Shown here: in pieces, positions 1 to 8,397 of the stretch
How the letters are laid out: each line of letters starts with the position of its first letter
How positions within the stretch are numbered: position 1 is the stretch's first letter
From: Myceligenerans salitolerans
GTDB taxonomy: Bacteria > Actinomycetota > Actinomycetes > Actinomycetales > Cellulomonadaceae
NCBI RefSeq assembly: GCF_017349295.1
Contig: NZ_JAFMPK010000044.1
Coordinates: 218,309 to 282,308 of the forward strand
DNA length: 64,000 nucleotides
Direction of reading: 5' to 3'
Made by a program: the position numbers and the translations under genes
The notes under the pieces: model-generated
What the model was told of the DNA's origin: nothing
Seen by the model: the letters and a program-made list of their open reading frames with translations, nothing else
The model's database searches: none

Positions 1-10
1 ACGGTCACGG

Positions 11-27
11 CACCACCGTCGGTGGTG
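11..27. terminator. possible terminator hairpin after the ABC exporter operon
   Basis: A perfect 7-bp inverted repeat (11-17 with 21-27, loop GTC) lies 22 bases beyond the stop codon of the leftward permease gene. There is no T-run. The stem is short, so the call is tentative. Confidence 0.3.
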
Positions 28-49
28 GCGGTCGTCGGGCCGGCCCGGG

Positions 50-844
50 TCAGCGGAAGCGCCGGCCCTCGTCACGACGGTAGGACCAGGCGGTCAGGGC
101 GGCGAACAGAGCCGTCCAGCCCACCAGGAGCGGCAGCGCCAGCGAGTACGCCTCCACGCCGGTGAGGGCCTGGACCAGGAGGTCGCGCCCGGCACGCGTG
201 GGGGTCGCCATCGACAGGGCGTCCAGCCAGCCCGGGAACATCTGGGGCGGCAGGAACAGCCCGCCGGCGAACGCGAGCGGGAACAGGATGAGCTGCACCA
301 CGGGCAGGGCGGCCTTCGCCGGCAGGGCGTAGCCGACGCCGAGCCCGAGCAGCACGAACGGTACCGACACCGCGAGGATCGTGCCGATACCCGCCACCAG
401 CTGCGGGAGCGTCGCCGTGGCCTCGGTGAACAGAACGGCGACCAGGATCAGCGGGATCAGTCCGAACAACGCGAAGATCCCGCCGTTGAGCACCCGCCCG
501 ACCATCTGCGGCCCGGGACCCGTCGGCAGCGAGCGCAGGTAGGGATAGAACGGCAGCTGCCGGTCCTCGGCCACGCCGAGCCCGTAGGTGAAGAGGCTCG
601 CGGAGCAGACCGCGAACAGGCCCAGCCCGGCCACCGCCATCGTCGCCCACTGCGGATTGCCCGCCACCTCGGCCTGCGGCACCACGAAGAACGCCATCGA
701 CAGCGCGGGGAAGAACATGTTGCCGAAGACGGCGATGGGAATCCGCACGGTCTCCAGGAACTGATACTTGAGGTGCAGCCAGGACAGCTCCCAGAAGGGC
801 CGCATGGCCTGGACAGCGGATCGGGGCGGTGTCGACGTGGTCAT
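50..844 (-). CDS. ABC-2 type transporter permease
   Basis: This 264-residue polytopic membrane protein has about six hydrophobic segments (roughly residues 35-55, 65-90, 120-140, 150-175, 180-200 and 235-255), the usual architecture of an ABC-2 exporter permease. Its start codon overlaps the stop codon of the ATPase gene upstream by four bases (ATGA), so the two are translationally coupled and almost certainly form one transporter with a dimeric permease. The substrate cannot be read from the sequence. In actinomycetes such regulator-ATPase-permease sets often export drugs, lipids or antimicrobial peptides, but that is family knowledge only. It is the last gene of a four-gene leftward operon beginning at 2742. 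Confidence 0.9.
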   Translation of the reverse strand: MTTSTPPRSAVQAMRPFWELSWLHLKYQFLETVRIPIAVFGNMFFPALSMAFFVVPQAEVAGNPQWATMAVAGLGLFAVCSASLFTYGLGVAEDRQLPFYPYLRSLPTGPGPQMVGRVLNGGIFALFGLIPLILVAVLFTEATATLPQLVAGIGTILAVSVPFVLLGLGVGYALPAKAALPVVQLILFPLAFAGGLFLPPQMFPGWLDALSMATPTRAGRDLLVQALTGVEAYSLALPLLVGWTALFAALTAWSYRRDEGRRFR

Positions 845-1779
845 CGGTTCACTCCTTCGGTCGTGAGGCCGGCGCGAGCGCGGCCGGACTCCGCACCCGG
901 CGCGTGCCTCGTCTCCCTGCCCTCGCCGTCCGCGGCGCCGGCGGTCAGTGCGGTGAACGCCTCTTCCAGGGAGGCGTGCCGGATCTCCAGGCCGGTGAAC
1001 TCCGTTCCGGAGCGCACCAGGTCGCGCACGAACTGGTCGGAGTCGGAGACGACGTGCTCCTGCCGCGCGCCGTCGGGGCCCGAGTACGAGACCCGGCTGG
1101 CGCCGACCCGTTCGAGGATCGCCGCGAGGGTGTCGTCGGCGAGGACACGGCCGTGGTCGACGACGACGACGCGCTCCGCGAGCGCCTGGATCTCCTCCAG
1201 GTAGTGGGACGTGAGCAGGACGGTCACCCCGGCCTGGTGGCAGGCCCGGATCGCGTCCCAGAGCGCCGTGCGGCCGGCGACGTCGAGGCCCGTGGTGGGC
1301 TCGTCGAGAAGCACGATCTGCGGCCGTCCCGCCATCGCGAGCGCCACCGCGAGGCGTCGTTTCTGCCCGCCGGACAGCGACCCGGTCTGCCGCCGGGCCA
1401 GCTCGGTGATACCGAACTGCTCCAGCAGTTCCGGGGTCGGCACGGGATCGGGGTAGTGCCCGCCCACGAAGTCCACGACCTCACCCACCCGCAGGGTCGC
1501 GGGCAGGCCGGTCTCCTGCGGCGTCATGCCAAGGGTGGTTCGTGCCACGGGATGGGTCGGGTCCTGGCCGAGCAGGCGCACGGTGCCGGAGTCCGGTCGC
1601 CGGAGGCCGCTGACGAGGGAGAGCAGCGTGGACTTCCCGGCGCCGTTCGGCCCGAGCAGCCCGACGAGCTCGCCCGGCCCGACCTCCAGGGACACGTGGT
1701 CGAGTGCGACGACGTCGCCGAAGGTGCGGGTCACCTCGTCGACCGAGACGACGGGCCCGCCGTCGTGATGCAGGTTCAT
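841..1779 (-). CDS. ABC transporter ATP-binding protein
   Basis: This is the ATPase subunit (312 residues) of the exporter whose permease follows. Walker A is GPNGAGKST at residues 43-51, the ABC signature is LSGGQKRR near residue 135, and Walker B runs into LLDEPTTGLD near residue 160, so all catalytic motifs are intact. The protein is about 70 residues longer than a minimal ATPase domain, with an acidic then basic C-terminal extension, as in the CcmA/NatA drug-exporter class. It overlaps the genes on both sides by four bases. It should work at the inner face of the membrane, powering the 50-844 permease. Confidence 0.95.
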   Translation of the reverse strand: MNLHHDGGPVVSVDEVTRTFGDVVALDHVSLEVGPGELVGLLGPNGAGKSTLLSLVSGLRRPDSGTVRLLGQDPTHPVARTTLGMTPQETGLPATLRVGEVVDFVGGHYPDPVPTPELLEQFGITELARRQTGSLSGGQKRRLAVALAMAGRPQIVLLDEPTTGLDVAGRTALWDAIRACHQAGVTVLLTSHYLEEIQALAERVVVVDHGRVLADDTLAAILERVGASRVSYSGPDGARQEHVVSDSDQFVRDLVRSGTEFTGLEIRHASLEEAFTALTAGAADGEGRETRHAPGAESGRARAGLTTEGVNR

Positions 1780-2081
1780 GCTCCAGTTCCCTTCAGAAGA
1801 CCGGCCAGTGCGGTGCGGTAGTCCCGGAACGCGGTACGGCCACGGTCGGTGAGCTTGAGGTAGGTCGCCGGGGTGCGTCCTTCGTGGGTCTTGGTGACCT
1901 CGACGTACCCGGCGTCCTCGAGTTTGCGGAGATGGGTGGACAGGTTGCCGGCGGTCATGTCGAGCAGGGCGCGCAACTTGGGGAAGCCGAGCTCGTCGCC
2001 GGGGCCGAGGGTCGCGAGGGTGGCGACGATGCGCAGCCGTGCGGGCGCGTGGATGACGGCGTCGAGATCGGTCTCAGTCAT
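1776..2081 (-). CDS. winged-helix transcriptional regulator (ArsR/MarR-like)
   Basis: This 101-residue single-domain protein has a helix-turn-helix followed by a wing. The region around residues 30-70 (LRALLDMTAGNLSTHLRKLE, then a turn and a GRTPATYLKLT wing) is typical of the short winged-helix regulators often encoded with ABC exporters and small membrane proteins. It overlaps its upstream neighbour by eight bases and the ATPase by four. No metal-binding cysteines are present, so an ArsR-type metal sensor is unlikely. The most plausible target is its own operon through the inverted repeat at 2764-2790; that is inference from position. Confidence 0.88.
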   Translation of the reverse strand: MTETDLDAVIHAPARLRIVATLATLGPGDELGFPKLRALLDMTAGNLSTHLRKLEDAGYVEVTKTHEGRTPATYLKLTDRGRTAFRDYRTALAGLLKGTGA

Positions 2082-2742
2082 CGCGGTTTCCTCGCCGTCG
2101 GGCGTCGACGACAGAGGTCACCACCCCCATCGCGAGGAACCCGCCTCCGCCCAGCAGTGCCATGACGAGATTGGTCCCGGGCAGGCCGACGAGTGTCGCG
2201 ACGGCGGCGGTGAGCAGCATCCACACGCCGAGGGCGTAGACGCCGTTGTCCTGGAACACCATTCCGCACGCGAGGTACATGAGCCCCACGATGAGGCAGG
2301 CGGTCCCGTTCGCGGCGACGGCGACCACCTCGCCGTCGGCGCCCGCGTTGACGAGCCCGGTGAGGATGGCCCACATCGTCAGGAAACCGAGCATCCAGCC
2401 CCAGCCGTACATCGCGCCGACGCGCGCCGAGGTACCACGGGTCCCGGCGGTGCGCCGGATGGAGTGCACCATCGTGAACGTGATGGCGGCGATGATCGCC
2501 ACGGCCAGCGTCCAGCCCGCCCAGATCGTGGGCGAGCTCCCGTCCTTCGACGTGAACCACATCGCGAGGTAGCCGACCAGCCAGGCGGCACCCCAGACGA
2601 GATAGAGCAGCCGCGCGTCGGGCTCCAGGCCGGTGCGCGCGCGTTTCTGCTGCTCGTCGATCATCTTGAGCCGGGCGGCGGCGTCCATCGCCTCGCCCCC
2701 TTCCGGCTCCGTGCCCGGAGAGGCCCCGTGGTCCGCTGACAT
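2074..2742 (-). CDS. six-helix membrane protein of unknown function, first gene of ABC exporter operon
   Basis: This 222-residue protein has a charged cytoplasmic N-terminus of about 45 residues followed by six predicted transmembrane helices (first about residues 47-65, last near 195-215). I do not recognise a named family, though similar proteins often precede a small winged-helix regulator and an ABC exporter in actinomycetes. The ATG at 2742 is chosen because GGAAGG lies about seven bases upstream and because the reading frame further upstream is antisense to confirmed genes. The operator-like repeat at 2764-2790 begins only 22 bases before the start codon, so this is probably the first gene of the transcript. 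Confidence 0.8.
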   Translation of the reverse strand: MSADHGASPGTEPEGGEAMDAAARLKMIDEQQKRARTGLEPDARLLYLVWGAAWLVGYLAMWFTSKDGSSPTIWAGWTLAVAIIAAITFTMVHSIRRTAGTRGTSARVGAMYGWGWMLGFLTMWAILTGLVNAGADGEVVAVAANGTACLIVGLMYLACGMVFQDNGVYALGVWMLLTAAVATLVGLPGTNLVMALLGGGGFLAMGVVTSVVDARRRGNRDD

Positions 2743-2763
2743 GATCCCGCCTTCCCGGTTCCG

Positions 2764-2790
2764 ACTGGTTTGCATCGCAAACCAGTTTGC
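2764..2790. promoter_or_regulatory. inverted-repeat operator with a third half-site
   Basis: ACTGGTTTGC at 2764-2773 and GCAAACCAGT at 2777-2786 form a perfect 10-bp inverted repeat around ATC. A third GTTTGC half-site follows at 2785-2790 in inverted orientation to the second. The element lies between the divergent S10 peptidase gene (start 2914) and the ABC exporter operon (start 2742). It is the likely binding site of the winged-helix regulator encoded in that operon; the assignment is inferred. Confidence 0.7.
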
Positions 2791-2901
2791 CCTACGGGGA
2801 CCGTTCGACACAACTCCCCCCGCGTCGCGAGGCGCCGGGCGCACGTGGCGTGGGAGGCGATCCCGTACCGATCGCGGCTCAGCCGGCGCCGACCGGTGGG
2901 A

Positions 2902-2913
2902 TAGGTTCGGCGC
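2902..2913 (+). promoter_or_regulatory. -10 element of a probable leaderless transcript (S10 peptidase)
   Basis: TAGGTT at 2902-2907 is followed by six bases and then GTG at 2914. This is one of twelve instances of the TANNNT-N6/7-start pattern in the window. It also supports the chosen start codon. Confidence 0.6.
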
Positions 2914-4437
2914 GTGAGCGACACTCCCACCCCCGAGTCCCCCGCCCCCACGACGCCCTCGACGACGGGTACCCCCGGGCCGCAGCCGAGCCGCGACGCC
3001 GCGGGTGCCCGGCCGGCTCCGCGGGACGACCTGGTCACCACTCATCACACGCTGCACACCCCGGACGGCGACCTCGCCTACACGGCCACGACCGGGCGGA
3101 TCGTGCTGCACGAGGAGGTGACCACGGACGACAAGTACGACGGCCGCAAGGCCAAGGCCGAGATGTCCCTGACCTACTACACGCTCGACGGCGCCGACGT
3201 GACGCGGCGGCCGGTGACGTTCGCGTTCAACGGCGGGCCGGGCTCGTCGTCGGTCTGGCTCCACCTCGGACTGCTGGGACCGCGCCGGGTGGACGCCGGC
3301 GACGTCGGCAACCTGACCCCGCCGCCCTACGGGCTGCTCGACAACCACGAGACCCTGCTGCGCGTCAGCGACCTCGTGTTCATCGACCCGGTCTCCACCG
3401 GCTGGTCCCGCGCCGCCGAGGGGGAGAAGGCCAGGCCCTACCACGGCTTCACCGGTGACCTGGAGTCCGTGGGCGAGGTCATCCGCCTGTGGACGTCCCG
3501 TCACGACCGGTGGATGAGCCCGAAGTTCCTCATCGGTGAGTCGTACGGCGGTACCCGTGGTGCGTCGCTCGCGGAGTACCTGCAGCGACGGTTCGGCATG
3601 TTCCTCAACGGCGTCATGCTCATCGCACCCGCGCTCAACCTGGAGACCCTCTACCACGCCGACGGCTCGGATCTCCCGAACCCCCTCTTCCTGCCGGTCT
3701 ACGCCGCCACGGCGCACTACCACGGGCTGCACCCGGGCCGGTCGCTCGACGAGGTCGTCGCCGACGCCCGCGACTACGCCGACGAGTACCGTGCCGTACT
3801 GGCCCGCGGCCAGGCCCTGGACGACGACGCCCGCGCGGCCGCCGTCGCCCGCGTCGCCGCGATCACCGGACTGAGCGAGGACTACGTCGACCGCGCGAAC
3901 CTCCGCCCGGAGCACCTGCGCGCCTACGCGGAGCTGCTGCGGTCGCGCCGGCTCGTGACCGGCCGGCTGGACACGCGGTTCACCGGCCCAGCCGACCACT
4001 ACGTGCACGAGAAGATGCCGAACGATCCCTTCCTCACCGCGATCCTGGGCCCCTACTCGGCGGCGCTGCACCACTACCTGCGCGGCGAGCTGGAGTACAC
4101 CCACGACGCGGTGTACGAGGTCATGACCGGCGCGGTGCACCCGTGGTCGTACAAGGAGTTCGAGGGACGCGCGGTCGACGTCGCGGACAAGCTCGCCGAG
4201 GCGATGATCGTCAACCCGCACCTGCGGGTGCACGTCGCCATGGGCCGGTACGACGGCGGCGTCCCGGTCGAGGCGATCGAGTACAGCCTGGACCAGATGC
4301 CGGTTCCCCGTGAGGCCCGCGAGCGCATCGAGACGAGGACGTATCCGGCCGGGCACATGATGTACGTGCACCCGGAGGCACGGGTCCGGCAGTCGGCGGA
4401 CCTCGCGGCGTTCGTCGAGCGGGCGTCCCACCGGTGA
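2914..4437 (+). CDS. serine carboxypeptidase-like peptidase, family S10
   Basis: The protein has 507 residues and an alpha/beta-hydrolase fold. The oxyanion region FNGGPGSSS is near residues 106-114, the FIDPVSTGWSRA segment near 152-163, and the nucleophile elbow GESYGG has the catalytic serine at residue 210. The acid is probably the aspartate in MGRYDGG and the catalytic histidine that of PAGHMMY near the C-terminus. The N-terminus is proline- and threonine-rich and has no convincing signal peptide, so the enzyme may be cytoplasmic, unlike eukaryotic vacuolar S10 enzymes. The GTG start is supported by the TAGGTT -10 element six bases upstream. A C-terminal exopeptidase activity is expected from the family; the substrate is unknown. 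Confidence 0.92.
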   Translation: MSDTPTPESPAPTTPSTTGTPGPQPSRDAAGARPAPRDDLVTTHHTLHTPDGDLAYTATTGRIVLHEEVTTDDKYDGRKAKAEMSLTYYTLDGADVTRRPVTFAFNGGPGSSSVWLHLGLLGPRRVDAGDVGNLTPPPYGLLDNHETLLRVSDLVFIDPVSTGWSRAAEGEKARPYHGFTGDLESVGEVIRLWTSRHDRWMSPKFLIGESYGGTRGASLAEYLQRRFGMFLNGVMLIAPALNLETLYHADGSDLPNPLFLPVYAATAHYHGLHPGRSLDEVVADARDYADEYRAVLARGQALDDDARAAAVARVAAITGLSEDYVDRANLRPEHLRAYAELLRSRRLVTGRLDTRFTGPADHYVHEKMPNDPFLTAILGPYSAALHHYLRGELEYTHDAVYEVMTGAVHPWSYKEFEGRAVDVADKLAEAMIVNPHLRVHVAMGRYDGGVPVEAIEYSLDQMPVPREARERIETRTYPAGHMMYVHPEARVRQSADLAAFVERASHR

Positions 4438-4485
4438 CCCGGTGTGTCCCAGCGGGCACTCAGGCCGGCGGGTGAGGATCGGCGG

Positions 4486-5274
4486 GTGAGCACCGTGGAG
4501 AGCCGGCGCCGGATCGGCGCCGAGATCTGGATCGTGCTGGGCCTGAGCCTGGGCAAGGCGGCCCTGTACTCGGTCGTGAGCATCACGGCCCGGCTCACGG
4601 ACGGCACCCCCCTCGCGGAGCAGACCGCCACCCTCAACGCCAGCCAGTCCGAGCGGCCCTGGCTGGACCTGACGTACCAGCTGCTCGGCATCGGGTTCGG
4701 TCTGGTCCCGGTCGCGCTGGCGCTCTATCTCCTGAGTGCGCGCGGCCGGGGCTCGCTGGCCCGGATCGGGCTGGACCGTGCACGGCCGGGCCGCGACCTC
4801 GCCTGGGGCGTCGGCCTGGCGGCGTTGATCGGCATCCCGGGGCTCGCGTTCTACTCGCTCGGGCGCATGCTGGGCATCACGGTCCAGGTGCAGGCCAGCG
4901 CTCTGAACGACCACTGGTGGACGGTGCCGGTGCTGTTGCTGTCCGCGCTCTACAACGGGTTGCTGGAGGAGGTCATCGCCGTCGCGTACCTGTACGAGCG
5001 CACGCGGGACCTGGGCTGGGGGCGGGTCCGGTTCGTCGTGGCGAGCTCGCTGCTCCGGGGCTCGTACCACCTCTACCAGGGCATCGGCCCGTTCCTGGGG
5101 AACGTCGTGATGGGCATCGTGTTCTCGTGGTTCTACACGTCGCCGCGATTCCGGGAGGGTGGCCGCCGTCGCATCGTCCCGCTGATCGTCGCGCACACCC
5201 TTCTCGACGTGGTCGCGTTCGTCGGGTATGCACTGGTTCCCCCGGAATGGCTGGCGGCTCTGGGCGCCGCGTAG
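4486..5274 (+). CDS. CPBP family intramembrane metalloprotease
   Basis: This 262-residue multi-pass membrane protein belongs to the CAAX protease/bacteriocin-processing (Abi) family. The three family motifs are present in the C-terminal half: a paired glutamate (LLEEVIAVAYLYER), an R-x-x-x-H type motif (LRGSYHLYQG) and a final histidine (VAHTLLDVVAF). The start is taken as GTG at 4486 because GAGGA lies seven bases upstream. An in-frame upstream start at 4444 would add 14 polar residues and has no ribosome binding site. The gene follows the S10 peptidase by 48 bases and may be cotranscribed with it. The substrate is unknown; bacterial members act in prenyl-protein processing, bacteriocin immunity or regulated proteolysis. 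Confidence 0.9.
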   Translation: MSTVESRRRIGAEIWIVLGLSLGKAALYSVVSITARLTDGTPLAEQTATLNASQSERPWLDLTYQLLGIGFGLVPVALALYLLSARGRGSLARIGLDRARPGRDLAWGVGLAALIGIPGLAFYSLGRMLGITVQVQASALNDHWWTVPVLLLSALYNGLLEEVIAVAYLYERTRDLGWGRVRFVVASSLLRGSYHLYQGIGPFLGNVVMGIVFSWFYTSPRFREGGRRRIVPLIVAHTLLDVVAFVGYALVPPEWLAALGAA

Positions 5275-5307
5275 CCCGGTTCTCCCTCGCTCGGCGCACC
5301 ACAGCCA

Positions 5308-5320
5308 TAGACTCGCGAGT
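5308..5320 (+). promoter_or_regulatory. -10 element of a probable leaderless transcript (pseudokinase/flippase gene)
   Basis: TAGACT at 5308-5313 is followed by seven bases and then ATG at 5321. It decides the start over a longer in-frame opening that reads back into the CPBP gene. Confidence 0.6.
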
Positions 5321-7903
5321 ATGTCCCACGCGACCGACCGGGCCGCCGACCCCGTGAGCGTGGTCCGCGTCGTGGACACACCGGAGGTTCGCGTCCGGCA
5401 CCCGCGCGACCTGCTCGGCCTGGTGATCAGTGCGCTCGGCGTCGTCCTCGTCCTGGTGATGTCGGTCGCCGCGCACGGCACCACCGAGGGCGTGACGGAG
5501 GACGTCCGGAACTTCAACGACCTCGTCGCGGACATCCTGTTCATCCCCGTCGTGGTGCTGCAGGGCGTGGTGGCCATCCTCGGCCCCGTGGCGGTGCTCA
5601 CGGAGCTCGGCCTGCGGCGGCTGGGGCGCCAGGTCGTCGAGTCCATCGTCGCCGGTGCCGGTGGCCTCGTCATCGGGATCCTGTTCGGACTCGGCGTGCG
5701 GTACCTGGGCAGCGACGAACTCGTCCGCGGAATGTCGGTCTGGGTGCTCGGTGAGGGCTACCAGCTCATCATTCCCACCTACGCGGTGGCGCTGACCGCC
5801 CTGCTCACCGTGGCGGGGCCCGCGACCCGCCGTCGTACCGTGCGGTGGTCGTGGAACCTGCTGTTCCTCGCCCTGCTCATCGTCCTCATCACGGGGCAGG
5901 TGTCCCTGCCCGGCGTGCTCGTCGCGCTCTTCCTCGGCCGGACCGTGGGCCAGGCCGTGCAGTACGTCTCGGGTGTGCGGAGCGAGCGGGCCTATGGCCC
6001 GGATCTCGTCGCGGCCGTCCGGCGCGCCGGGTTCCGCCCGCAGGCCCTCGTCCGCGTCCGAGCCGTGTCCGACGACGCCGAGGGCGCCGCTCCCGACGCC
6101 GAGCCGGTGACCGAGGTGGACGGGTCGGGTGCTGCCGTCACGCGTCTGCCCGTCAGCGTGCTGCGCGCACCGGACCGCAACGGCCGGTCCTCCACCCGGC
6201 CGGAGCCGCCGTCGGACCCCGCCACCCTCGCGCTCGCCCGGACCCGCGACACGCGCGTGTACGCGCTGTTCACGGACGACGACGTGCGCCGCGACGTCGT
6301 GGTGCTCGACGGGGACCGTCAGGTGGTCGGCACGGTGACCCGGCTCTGGCGCGCGCTACGCCTGCGCGGCATCGAAGGCCGTGCGGCCATCTCGCTCAAG
6401 GCGGTGGCCGAGCGGCACGCGCTCCTGTCGTACGCGGCGATGGCGGCCGGGGTCCGCACACCACGGCTGCACGGCGTCGGCGAGGCGGGCGACTCCATCG
6501 CTCTCGTGCTGGAACATCCGCAAGGAGCCCTGCCGCTCACCCAGGTGCCCGGGGAAGACCTCGACTCCGACGTGCTCGCCGAGGCCTGGGACCAGCTCGG
6601 CCGTGCGCACAACGCCGGGCTCACCCACCGCGCGCTGGCCCCCGACACGCTGCTGGTGCACCGGGACGACGACGGCGAGCCGCACGTGTGGCTCAGCGGG
6701 TGGGAACAGGGTGACATCGTCTCCAGCCCGCTCTCCCGGCGCCTCGACCTCGTGCAGATGCTCGCCCTGCTGTCGGCCAAGGTGGGCGCACGGCCGGCCG
6801 TCGCCTCGGCCGTCCGGGCCCTGCCCGAGGAGGACATCGCCGCCATCGGCCCCCTCATCCAGAGCATCGCGCTGCCGCGACCCACCCGGGAGGCCCTGCG
6901 GGCGCAGAAGGGACTCATCGGCGAGCTGCGGGACGCCATCGTGGAACATCTCCCCGAGGCGGACATCCAGCCGCAGCGGATCACCCGGTTCGGCGCCCGC
7001 ACCGTGGTCATGCTCACGCTGACGATCGTGGCCGTGGCGGTGGTGGTCGGCACCATCAGCTTCGAGCAGATCGCCGACTCCGTCCGCGGGGCGAATCCCT
7101 GGTGGGTGGCGGTCGCGTACGCGTTCGGGCTCGCGACCTGGTTCGGTGCCGCGCTGACGCTCGTGGCGTTCTCACCGACCAGGGTGTCGCTGTTCCGGGC
7201 GACGCTGACGCAGGCCGCCGGCTCGTTCGTCGCGCTGGCGGCGCCTGCCGGGATCGGGCCCGCGGCGCTGAACCTGCGCCTGCTCACCCAGCGTGGTGTC
7301 GCGATGTCGATGGCGGTCACCACGGTGGCGCTGGTTCAGGTGTCGCAGTTCGTCGTGACGGTACTGCTGCTGATCGTGATGTCGGTGTTCACCGGGGAGG
7401 GCGTGCTGGTCGAACTGCCCTCCGCCTCCGTCCTCATCACCCTCGGCGGTGTGGCCGTCGCGGTCGTGGCGGTGCTGCTGGTGCCGCGGGTGCGGCGCTG
7501 GGCACTCGACCACATCCGGCCGCGGGCGCGCCAGGTGTGGCCACGGCTCGCGTCGATGCTGTCCCATCCCGGGCGACTGGCCGTCGGCATCGCCGGGAAC
7601 CTCGTGATGACCCTGGGGTACGCGCTCACGTTCGACGCGTGTCTGCGCGCGCTGGGAGAGTCGCTGCCACTGGTCGACGTCGCACTCGTCTACCTGATCG
7701 GGAACGCGCTCGGCGCGTTGCTGCCCACTCCCGGCGGCCTCGGCGGCGTGGAGGGCGCGATGACCGCGGGGCTCGCGGCGGCGGGGCTGTCCCCCGCGCT
7801 GGCCGTGTCGGGAGCGTTGCTCTACCGCGTGGTCACCTACTGGGGGCGCATCCCGCTGGGCTGGGTGGCCATGCGATACCTGGAGCGGCGGGGCGACCTG
7901 TGA
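5321..7903 (+). CDS. large membrane protein: N-terminal membrane region, pseudokinase domain, C-terminal LPG-synthase-like flippase region (UPF0104)
   Basis: This 860-residue protein has three parts. Residues 25-220 hold about six transmembrane helices. Residues 305-550 form a soluble domain resembling a lipopolysaccharide-kinase/protein-kinase fold, in which the expected HRDxxPxN loop reads HRALAPDTLLV; the catalytic aspartate is replaced by alanine and a usable metal ligand is doubtful. Residues 560-855 carry eight or so helices of the lysylphosphatidylglycerol synthetase/YbhN family, including the GNALGALLPTPGGLGGVEGAMTA motif. Such modules move lipid-linked substrates across the membrane in characterised relatives. 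A kinase-like domain that binds nucleotide or lipid without phosphotransfer could gate the flippase part; this is inference. A strong terminator follows. Confidence 0.88.
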   Translation: MSHATDRAADPVSVVRVVDTPEVRVRHPRDLLGLVISALGVVLVLVMSVAAHGTTEGVTEDVRNFNDLVADILFIPVVVLQGVVAILGPVAVLTELGLRRLGRQVVESIVAGAGGLVIGILFGLGVRYLGSDELVRGMSVWVLGEGYQLIIPTYAVALTALLTVAGPATRRRTVRWSWNLLFLALLIVLITGQVSLPGVLVALFLGRTVGQAVQYVSGVRSERAYGPDLVAAVRRAGFRPQALVRVRAVSDDAEGAAPDAEPVTEVDGSGAAVTRLPVSVLRAPDRNGRSSTRPEPPSDPATLALARTRDTRVYALFTDDDVRRDVVVLDGDRQVVGTVTRLWRALRLRGIEGRAAISLKAVAERHALLSYAAMAAGVRTPRLHGVGEAGDSIALVLEHPQGALPLTQVPGEDLDSDVLAEAWDQLGRAHNAGLTHRALAPDTLLVHRDDDGEPHVWLSGWEQGDIVSSPLSRRLDLVQMLALLSAKVGARPAVASAVRALPEEDIAAIGPLIQSIALPRPTREALRAQKGLIGELRDAIVEHLPEADIQPQRITRFGARTVVMLTLTIVAVAVVVGTISFEQIADSVRGANPWWVAVAYAFGLATWFGAALTLVAFSPTRVSLFRATLTQAAGSFVALAAPAGIGPAALNLRLLTQRGVAMSMAVTTVALVQVSQFVVTVLLLIVMSVFTGEGVLVELPSASVLITLGGVAVAVVAVLLVPRVRRWALDHIRPRARQVWPRLASMLSHPGRLAVGIAGNLVMTLGYALTFDACLRALGESLPLVDVALVYLIGNALGALLPTPGGLGGVEGAMTAGLAAAGLSPALAVSGALLYRVVTYWGRIPLGWVAMRYLERRGDL

Positions 7904-7934
7904 GTCGCGAGCGGTGACCGGCGCCGGACAGGCC

Positions 7935-7969
7935 GGAGGCCCGGCACCCTCGAGGTGTGCCGGGCCTCC
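7935..7969. terminator. bidirectional terminator hairpin
   Basis: A perfect 13-bp stem (7935-7947 with 7957-7969) encloses a nine-base loop between two convergent genes (stops at 7903 and 8015). Only two T residues follow on the plus strand, as is common in high-GC actinomycetes. Confidence 0.85.
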
Positions 7970-8014
7970 TTGCGCCGATCGGCTCAGCGTTTCGCCGAGC
8001 AGGTCAGCGTCGCG

Positions 8015-8296
8015 TCACTTCGCGACAGCCTTCTTCAGGAGCGAGCCCGCGCTGATCTTCACACCGAAGTTGGCGGGGATCTGGATCTCCTCGCCCGTCC
8101 GCGGGTTGCGGCCGGTCCGGGCAGCGCGCTCGACGCGCTCGGCCGAGAACAGGCCCGTCACCTTGACGGCCTCGCCCTTGCCGAGCGACTCGATCAGCAC
8201 CTCCTGGAAGGCGTCGAGCGCCTTGTCAGCGTCAGCCTTCGTGAGGCCGGACTTGGACGCGATGGCCGAGACGAGCTCGGTCTTGTTGAGCGACAT
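8015..8296 (-). CDS. hup: DNA-binding protein HU
   Basis: At 93 residues this is a canonical bacterial HU/IHF-family nucleoid protein. It opens with MSLNKTELVSAIA and has the ARTGRNPRTGEEIQIPA segment that forms the DNA-embracing beta-arm, with the conserved RNP motif at its tip. It lacks the long lysine/alanine-rich tail of mycobacterial HupB, so it is the short form. The ATG at 8296 is preceded by AGAAGGGA at good spacing; the frame stays open upstream but carries no HU sequence. It is monocistronic, between two terminator-like regions, and its upstream region contains a 9-bp inverted repeat (8364-8397). Confidence 0.97.
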   Translation of the reverse strand: MSLNKTELVSAIASKSGLTKADADKALDAFQEVLIESLGKGEAVKVTGLFSAERVERAARTGRNPRTGEEIQIPANFGVKISAGSLLKKAVAK

Positions 8297-8363
8297 GCGG
8301 TTCCCTTCTTCGGACACGAGTCGGCCGTCACGCCGACGTCGATGTCCGATCATGCCAGCAGAT

Positions 8364-8397
8364 CGGCAGAAAATCGCGAAGAACCGCATTTCTGCCG
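8364..8397. repeat. inverted repeat upstream of hup
   Basis: CGGCAGAAA at 8364-8372 and TTTCTGCCG at 8389-8397 are perfect 9-bp arms separated by 16 bases, 68-101 bases upstream of the HU start codon. The half-site centres are about 25 bp apart. The arrangement could be a regulator site or a structural dyad in the promoter. A CATGAT possible -10 lies at 8351-8356 on the minus strand side. Confidence 0.5.

Noticed and set aside
2745-5673. Long minus-strand open frame continuing upstream of the 2074-2742 membrane protein gene
   Set aside because: It is antisense to the S10 peptidase and CPBP genes, is Arg/Pro/His-rich with no domain, and arises from high GC content. The true start is at 2742.
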